Assembly (NCBI GenBank): GCA_005406025.1
Contig: BGZK01000178.1
Coordinates: forward strand, 124,001-188,000
Direction of reading: 5' to 3'
DNA from: Eumeta japonica
Taxonomy: Eukaryota; Arthropoda; Insecta; Lepidoptera; Psychidae
DNA: 64,000 bases
Part shown: positions 57,955-64,000 of the stretch, piece by piece
How the letters are laid out: each line of letters begins with the position of its first letter
Numbering within the stretch: position 1 is the first letter of the stretch
The notes under the pieces: model-generated
Databases searched by the model: none
Told to the model about the DNA's origin: nothing
The model's input: only the letters and a program-made list of their open reading frames with translations
Made by a program: the position numbers and the translations under genes

Positions 57955-58262
57955 CACGATTTGTTTATTATGAAACGATCTCGCTTATGCTTTTGATTCT
58001 GTTTTACTCGCGATCCTGATCCCGTACCGATGGTGAAATTGAACCTGTGTTGAACATTGTTATTACCAGTAACTAATTGCCATAGGTAGAGAATTCTTTC
58101 TACGATAACGGAAGCGAAGCCCCGAGGAAAAGTTAGTATCTTCATAAAATATAACCTGTATGTTATTCCAATCTGTATTATTGTACAGTTTCAGTTACTT
58201 CTATTCAACCATATAACAAACATTCAAACATATAAATTTTCACATTGAAATATTAGTAGGAT
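57955..58262 (+). repeat. family A 3' half (LINE-type tail)
   Basis: Parallels 36000-36331 in order: ATTATGAAACGATCTCGCTT, CGATCCTGATCCCGTACCGA, TTGAACCTGTGTTGAACATT, GAAGCGAAGCCCCGAGG, ACCTGTATGTTATTCC, and the end AAATATTAGTAGGATG. This shows that both halves belong to one family. The 73-codon minus frame here is a by-product. Confidence 0.7.
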
Positions 58263-58376
58263 GTTTTATAAAATCAATATGAATAAAAACTAATAAAAAT
58301 ATATACATCCTTTCTTTACTATAAGAAATGCTTTAATTTATCTCCTTTCCCTATCGTATATATTCCAAGATGTTTC

Positions 58377-58396
58377 ATATATATATATATATATAT
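58377..58396. repeat. short (AT)n run
   Basis: 20 bases of TA. Confidence 0.9.
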
Positions 58397-58399
58397 TCA

Positions 58400-59635
58400 A
58401 AATATATAAGGAGTAAACTAATCTCGCGTCGAATCTGACACGTGCCACTTTTTTTTAATAATATTCACTGCATTTCTAAAGTTGGGAATACAATATTCCT
58501 ATTTAAATAGATAAATAAAAATAACGAATGTAAATCTACATTTATTGTACGTTCACCAAATATTCTCCGGACAGACAACATACGATACTGACACTCGCTG
58601 TCAAACTAAATCATTACTTTACGTTTTCACTTGCACGTTGTGCTTTTATAAAAAATTTATTTCATGCATGTCCCTAAATCCAGTTTCGTCTTTCGCACAA
58701 GAACACGCGATGCCCCGGGCTAGGACCCCAAAGGCCAAGTATGGTCCAGGCTTTGTATGATCAAGGGCTCCGACTCCGCGTGCCCGAGGACCCTTGCATA
58801 GCCTAAGACAGCGCCGCTTAAATCACGATACTTTGTGTTCCAGCTTACCTATTTGGAAGTTATTCATGACAGTGCACGCTCCAGCGTGATTTAGTCAGAC
58901 AGTGGCATGAATACAATATCATGCATACGAGCTTACATAAATGCACTACCCTATGTGATCGTACAAGTCAAATGATAAGTTGTAAGGGAGAGATGGCAAT
59001 CCATTTCACAATATATAAATAGAACTAAATGTAAATAGATCTAAATAGAACATATCTAAATAGAACTGTCATTATTACTTTCCAATAAGTCATTAAGTGA
59101 AAAAAATAATTGTGATGAATATATAAATAGAAAGTGTTTATTTACGTTGTTGATTGGGTTTTAATTCTTTTTTGTTCATGGAAATTACTTTTAACTACAC
59201 GTATATCTAGATGTTTGACGTTTTTGTCTATTAATTACCCACTCTAAAGTTAGAAAATAATCGAATATTACTTACATTATCTCATAGATGTCTTGTTAAA
59301 TACTTTCGTTATTGTAAATTTTTTGTATTTTTTTTTATTTAACTTTAATATAATTTTTTTTAAACAGATTTTATTTCTTAACTTTTAGTAATTTGGTTCC
59401 ATTTACAATTTTCATATACTCATTCATATAACCAATTTCGTTTTGAAATAAAAGCTATAAGACTGGGTCTTAAAGTATATACGTTCTTAATCCCGTTTTA
59501 CGACACCCACGCCATGAGAGATGAAGAGATTAAACACACGGTTAAACGATTTTGAAAAATAACAAAATTTTCTATTTGGAAAAAAGAATTGTTATCCGTT
59601 TGCGTTCCAATTATCGTGTTTGTTTAATTCACTTG
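58400..59635. other. mixed unique DNA, repeat scraps
   Basis: TCGCGTCGAATCTGACACGT at 58425-58444 resembles the terminal phrase of the AGGGTTCCGT family (62534). A GC patch at 58690-58815 contains a frame ending AKYGPGFV with no known relatives. The remainder is AT-rich. Confidence 0.35.
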
Positions 59636-59637
59636 TT

Positions 59638-59765
59638 TTTAGGGTTCCGAGCCAAAATGCCAAAAACGGAACCCTTATAATTTCGTCGTGTCCGTCCGTC
59701 CGTATTTCACAGGCATTTTATTCAAAAACTACAAGACGTGATGAAATTAATAGTGTGTCTTGTAT
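59638..59765 (+). repeat. AGGGTTCCG repeat, 5' end
   Basis: AGGGTTCCGAGCC ... ACGGAACCCTTATAATTTCG then GTCCGTCCGTCCG is the start of a repeat common in Lepidoptera and other insects. Only the head and the ATTCAAAAACTACAAGACG stretch are recognisable. Confidence 0.7.
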
Positions 59766-59769
59766 AAGC

Positions 59770-61080
59770 CGCTACTTAATTTAGTAATAACAAAATAAAT
59801 ATTTCTTGGAGGACACTCCATATATGTAACAGAAGCTTTTTTTTTTTGCAAACATCAACGTGTGGCACATATTTCGAAAATACTTTTAAAAACACTTTAA
59901 GGTTTCTAAGTAATTTTTCTGATTACTTTAATAATTTCGGAAATAATCGCTTCGAAAGTTACAGAGCGTGTTACTGCCACCCTCCCCCCCTCTAATTTCT
60001 AAACCATATGTCTAAAAAATATGAAAAATATTACAAAGGTAACGTTTAATAAATACTAAACAAAAATTCTTTTGGACACAATCGAATATACTGTTTTTGA
60101 GTTATTGCTGAAAAACTGCGCTTCTCAACAAAAGGACGTAAGTCCCATGAAGATGCGCTTTTTTGCTAATGCGCTTTAGTTTACACTAGTTTGATAGTTG
60201 TTTTTTTAGTTATAGGCCACTAAAATACTTATAACTATTATGTGCTGGAAACATGGAAAAAGTGTAACAACGTACTTTTTTTATCTGCAGTACATTTTGT
60301 AATAATGGCTTGGGGACCTTATTATGAGCGTGGTCCGACATGCTTTTGGCCAGTTTTTTACTATTTAATATTGTATGGTGTATACCTTATATTTCATTGG
60401 CGATGCTAAATATATACTTAAGTAGTTATACTTAAAAAAATAAGTGTATTCCTTCGATTTGAATATAACGGCATTAACAAAATCACTAAATTACTTATAT
60501 TGTATGTAATATTAATTAAATTATTATGAAAACTTATAACAAGACTTTTGCACGCAAAAGCTTTTACACAGTAATGGAAAAGCCGTTATGCTCTTAGAGT
60601 CCATAACTATGAAGTAAACGATAGCAGCGAGTGCATTTTATCACGATCCCGGGCGCGGATGGGGTAATTGTATTAACCCGTGAACGCACCAGACGATCAT
60701 CGCACCCAATTACCCCCTCGCTCCCGCAGCTTGTTTCCAGTATTGGAAATTTCCTCTCCTTGTATAATTTTCTACTGATAAAGTTATATTCCTTGGTTCT
60801 ATAATTATGAATCGCCCGCTATTAAATAGATTGGAAGGTTGTACACTTTTTTTTTACAAATAATATTGTTTTTCCATCTTTATTTGTGTAGTGAAATTTT
60901 ATTAATACATGTTTAGCTTACGCTCTGAACAATAACTAGAGCCATAAGCCATAGACATTTCACTAAAATAATAACTGTAACAACTCCTTTAGTACCTTCT
61001 AGTATTACAATATTCATGAGAGTTACTGAAATAGAAAACCTTGGTAAGTTTGTCTTAATTCTGAATTAAGAAAAACTTAC
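59770..61080. other. AT-rich DNA, possibly eroded repeat then unique
   Basis: The first few hundred bases may be the body of the preceding repeat. A CpG-bearing patch at 60640-60730 has no open frame. No gene seen. Confidence 0.35.
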
Positions 61081-61085
61081 GCATC

Positions 61086-62035
61086 ATGTCACAAGATTCT
61101 CTTAAGTCCAAATTTCAAATAGTTCTAAATATTGACGTATTCATAAGTAATGTCGATTTTAATGATTATAAAAATAAACCCTATTATTCAAAGTATAACC
61201 CATCATATTTTATGATCTCAAATTTAACATTCACCAAGCAAACTGATATCTTAGTAAAAGGCTTGGATACAAAGAATTACCGCACTGTATTTTATATCGA
61301 AACAGATTTCTCCTTTGAACTTTATTTTTTTTTTCTAGGAAAGAATTTAGCCATTGATCTAAAGAAATAGTAATCTGACAATGAAAGATTTGGACTACGT
61401 AAATGTTGGATGTGGTACAGTACCATCAAGTTCTGCGATCTTGTCCCGCGTAACTTCTAATATTGTCATGTTATAAGAGCACCCGATATTACTGCGAGAA
61501 AACCTCATTCAATCATGTCAGATTTAACTATATATCTCGGGAGTGATAGTTCGACCATCTCTAATAATTTCAAAGTATACTTAGCCTTCATAATTCTACC
61601 AGACAGATAACAAGATTTTCAGTTCTAATCGATCCCTCTTCACGACGGATTCCGGTCATTGTCTTTTGTCTAATACATATTTTCCCTGTTCCCGCGGCCG
61701 CTTTTATCTTTTGTTTATAATAATGTGCTAACAATGCACTAATCCACATATTTATCGCACTCTATATGTTTTATTATGAAAATGTCTTGCCCCGTCTAGA
61801 GGTCGTCCCCCGTTCAGAGGGACTGGAGACTTGTAACAAAGTATGACATGTATACATTTTTTTTATATTTAGAAGCTTATGAATTTAAGTGTTGAAAACC
61901 GACATTACTTATGAGACGCCCTTACAATTGGAATATAATTGTGTGAATTTTTTATCCTTAGCCGTGGTTGGTGAAAGCTAATCGTAGAGTGCGCGCTCCA
62001 TGTCCGCTGACATCTATTTTGACGTCTCTTCGGGC
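61086..62035. other. unique DNA, no gene supported
   Basis: A 94-codon frame with ATG (61086-61370) is AT-biased, Lys/Phe/Tyr-rich and without motif; I do not call it. The rest shows no repeat or RNA gene. Confidence 0.4.
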
Positions 62036-62040
62036 ACCTT

Positions 62041-62570
62041 TTTAGGGTTCCGTAAAATCCGTTGAAAAAACAGAAGTATTATAAGAATATTTTTGTGCGT
62101 CTGTCCTGTCACAGTTAATTTTTTCCAAGCCTGTTAAACAAAAATTGCGATTTGATATATATACAGAGTTACGAGGAACATATAGTTTAAATAATCGTAT
62201 TCTGATTTGGAAGGTTAATTTTGGAGAGCAAATTAGAAAATTGAAATAAAAACTGGAGTCACGTTTTATCTTGCAATATATTAAATGAACAGATTTGGTA
62301 TGAGAATGATGACAGTATATTTTATATAGTTTTATAACGCATAGATTAAAATTTATTAGATATATATATATATGTATGTATGTATGTATAGGAAAATGGA
62401 TCATTCCCCTTTACGTACGAAGCTATTGAGCTTATAATAGTGTCTCACTTGTACTTAAAGGAACATGTACATGAATATGTTGCTTAGTTTCAGTGAAGAC
62501 AAGTGCGACGATTTATAATACGGAACACTCTCGATGCGAATCCGACACGTAGTTGACCAGTTTTTCTAAA
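62041..62570 (+). repeat. AGGGTTCCGT repeat, nearly complete copy
   Basis: Starts AGGGTTCCGTAAAATCCGTT with CGTCTGTCCTGTCACAG soon after, and finishes TACGGAACACTCTCGATGCG, then AATCCGACACGTAGTTGACC AGTTTTT. This order is seen in moth and butterfly genomes. The head AGGGTTCCGT and the late ACGGAACACT form a 9-of-10 inverted pair. The 120-codon minus frame (62042-62404) is inside the repeat and AT-biased, not a gene. Confidence 0.65.
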
Positions 62571-62574
62571 ATAT

Positions 62575-63760
62575 CTATTAAAAACTGTTCTGGCGCAATG
62601 GGCAAAAATAAAAAATATATAAAAAAACGTATTTTTTCTTTATTGTGTAAGACTGTAAAAAGATACGGCAGTTTGAAATCAGATTATTCTACTTAGAGTA
62701 CAGCTCTTTGTTTTTGAATGTAATATAAGAACAAAGTTAAAATAATGAGACTATTTATTGAATAGATATTAATTTTACAGAAATGTATATTTTTTCTAAA
62801 TAGATATTTAGACTTAGATATATCTAGATTAATACAAGGTCCATCTGGAAGAACCGCAAAGTACTTATCAGATGGTACCAGCAGATATAGTTTTACAATA
62901 ACTTTTAATTTAACTTTATGTTTGCTGATTAATTCTTTATCGTTTTTAATAAAATGATACCAGTAATACCTCGAACTTCTTTATATTTGTTAATTTTTTG
63001 ACGGTGTATTACGTTTTACCACAAATTTAATTATATCTAGGAATCGTATTGTAACACTTCGAAATTAATATCGGTGTTGACGAAGTAATTCAAAATTCCC
63101 TCACAAATTGGCAATTTAATAACAATTTTTAAAAGAGATGTAATATCATCTTTATGGTCTCATAATTCGTTTAGATTAAAATGAACGTAATTCGTTTGGA
63201 TTAAATTTATGACTCGATTTAATCAATGGATGTTCAAAAGGAAAGAATTTAAAAAGTATCTATTTTTTAAATTTTCAATGTTATTCACTCCTAGATTAAT
63301 TTGACTCGTCGTCTGTCAATTGTATTACGGTGAATTTTTTTTTTAATTCAAAAATTATGTGTATGCTTTTTTTGATTAGAAAAGCGTCTAGGAAGCCATC
63401 ACTGAGCCGATTTTTCTCTGATTTTCTCACTCCTGGAAGAATGAAAGACTGATGTTTGAATGCTCAATGCCCCCCTACTTCTAACTCAGTCAGCTTTTGC
63501 TCATAACATTTCGGTAAAAGACATCTCGTGTGCCCACTGCCGAGGTACCCATCACACCAAATAAGAGTCCATGTAAAACTATATACATATAAGGGAAGTA
63601 TATCCCGTGCAATAATTAAGTCAGGTACTTTAATATTTTTTTGTACACGAGTGTTTATCTTTTACAGCTCTCCATGTAACGAAGCTGTGTCACATTGATC
63701 AGAGCAATGAGACATTTATTTTGAATATTACGAAATATGAATATCGAGAGTTGTTGACTT
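62575..63760. other. AT-rich unique DNA, no gene seen
   Basis: About 1.2 kb without open frame, RNA gene or recognised repeat. Confidence 0.45.
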
Positions 63761-63767
63761 AAACGTA

Positions 63768-64000
63768 ACCTAGGCGGTTTGATAAGTCCGTGACTTTTTG
63801 AATAAAACATTTTTTTTGCGGCAAATAAACATTCTATTTTTCTACATAATTACCTTTTAGCTCGATACATTTAGTCCAGCGTTTTTCTAATTTTTTTATT
63901 CCCCCAAATAATAGATTTTCTCAAGGCTCTCAAAATACGCGTTTGTTTCGGTATTGACTTCTTCATTAGACTCAAATCTCTTACCACCCAGCCATTTCTT
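63768..64000 (-). mobile_element. mariner element, third lineage, 3' end cut by the window edge
   Basis: TA (63766-63767) precedes the end ACCTAGGCGGTTTGATAAGT, a mariner-type terminal repeat. Inside, the minus strand encodes a transposase C-terminus: KKWLGGKRFESNEEV, NTETNAYFESLEKIYYLG, then after a one-base slip LEKRWTKCIELKGNYVEK and TAG. The slip lies in a G run near 63906, where five Gs stand where six are needed to stay in frame. Both this tip and the terminal repeat differ from the elements at 17.5 and 39.5 kb. The rest lies beyond 64000. Confidence 0.85.

Noticed and set aside
58690..58815. GC patch with frame ending AKYGPGFV
   Set aside because: Short, no start or splice context that makes sense, no family recognised.
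61086..61370. 94-codon frame with a true ATG
   Set aside because: Codons are AT-biased like the background, the protein is rich in Lys, Phe, Tyr and Asn, and no motif or splice context supports it.
62042..62404. 120-codon minus frame
   Set aside because: Lies wholly inside the AGGGTTCCGT interspersed repeat and ends in a TA/TATG run.
1..64000. A novel defence, toxin or gene-cluster system
   Set aside because: No operon-like gene clusters, no complete protein genes and clear insect nuclear repeats throughout; nothing supports such a system here.

Overview
This window is nuclear DNA of an insect, almost certainly a moth or butterfly (Lepidoptera). It is strongly AT-rich, full of stops in every frame, has long TA and TG microsatellites, and carries repeat families typical of lepidopteran genomes. 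These include the TTAACCGACTTC...GGAGGAGG repeat, the AGGGTTCCGT repeat, LINE tails opening with ACTAGCTTTTGYCCGCGGCTYC, a GAAGAGTTTSTTTG...AACGCGC repeat, several mariner lineages and RTE/Jockey-type LINE debris. Species cannot be told from the sequence. No complete protein-coding gene, rRNA, tRNA or CRISPR array is visible.

Layout. 1-6 kb: mostly unique AT-rich DNA, an open fragment at the left edge, a coding-like block on the minus strand (2462-2670) and a Z-DNA-prone TG tract (3.6-3.85 kb). 6-9.7 kb: two Lepidoptera-type repeats, a CAG|GTGAG double splice-site motif (6835/6836), a TA array and a CpG-rich islet with a full CRE near 9.5 kb. 9.7-17 kb: AT-rich unique DNA with a perfect 21-bp hairpin at 16.75 kb. 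17.5-18.7 kb: a degenerate mariner with both inverted ends. 19.3-20.1 kb: a complete TTAA-flanked Lepidoptera repeat. 20.8-26 kb: LINE tails and two small GC islets, one with a 38-codon frame open on both strands. 28.2-30 kb: a hAT-type miniature element, a TA array and a LINE tail with three tandem units. 31.9-34.9 kb: a GC islet with two CREs, a textbook recursive splice-site motif at 32953/32954, and a hAT-type miniature element with perfect 8-bp target duplications. 35.7-40 kb: family A repeat, RTE reverse-transcriptase debris and a second mariner. 43-43.9 kb: a strong CpG island (NRF1-type palindrome, CRE, E-boxes) that looks like a promoter. 45-58.3 kb: clustered family A copies, an RT C-terminal remnant, and GC islets at 47.4, 52.6, 54.2 and 55.6 kb. 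The 54.2-kb islet holds the best candidate first coding exon (MGQDWCFRRKRKRSS..., donor CG|GTAAAC). 59.6-62.6 kb: AGGGTTCCGT repeats. 63.77 kb to the end: the 3' end of a third mariner lineage.

How it may fit together (inference): the simplest reading is that most of the window is intron, or upstream sequence, of one or more long genes. The plus-strand recursive splice-site motifs at 6.8 and 32.95 kb and the spaced CpG/CRE islets (9.5, 32.7, 43, 52.6, 54.2 kb) would fit alternative promoters and stepwise splicing of a long plus-strand intron. I could not identify the host gene, and no part of this reading has transcript support.
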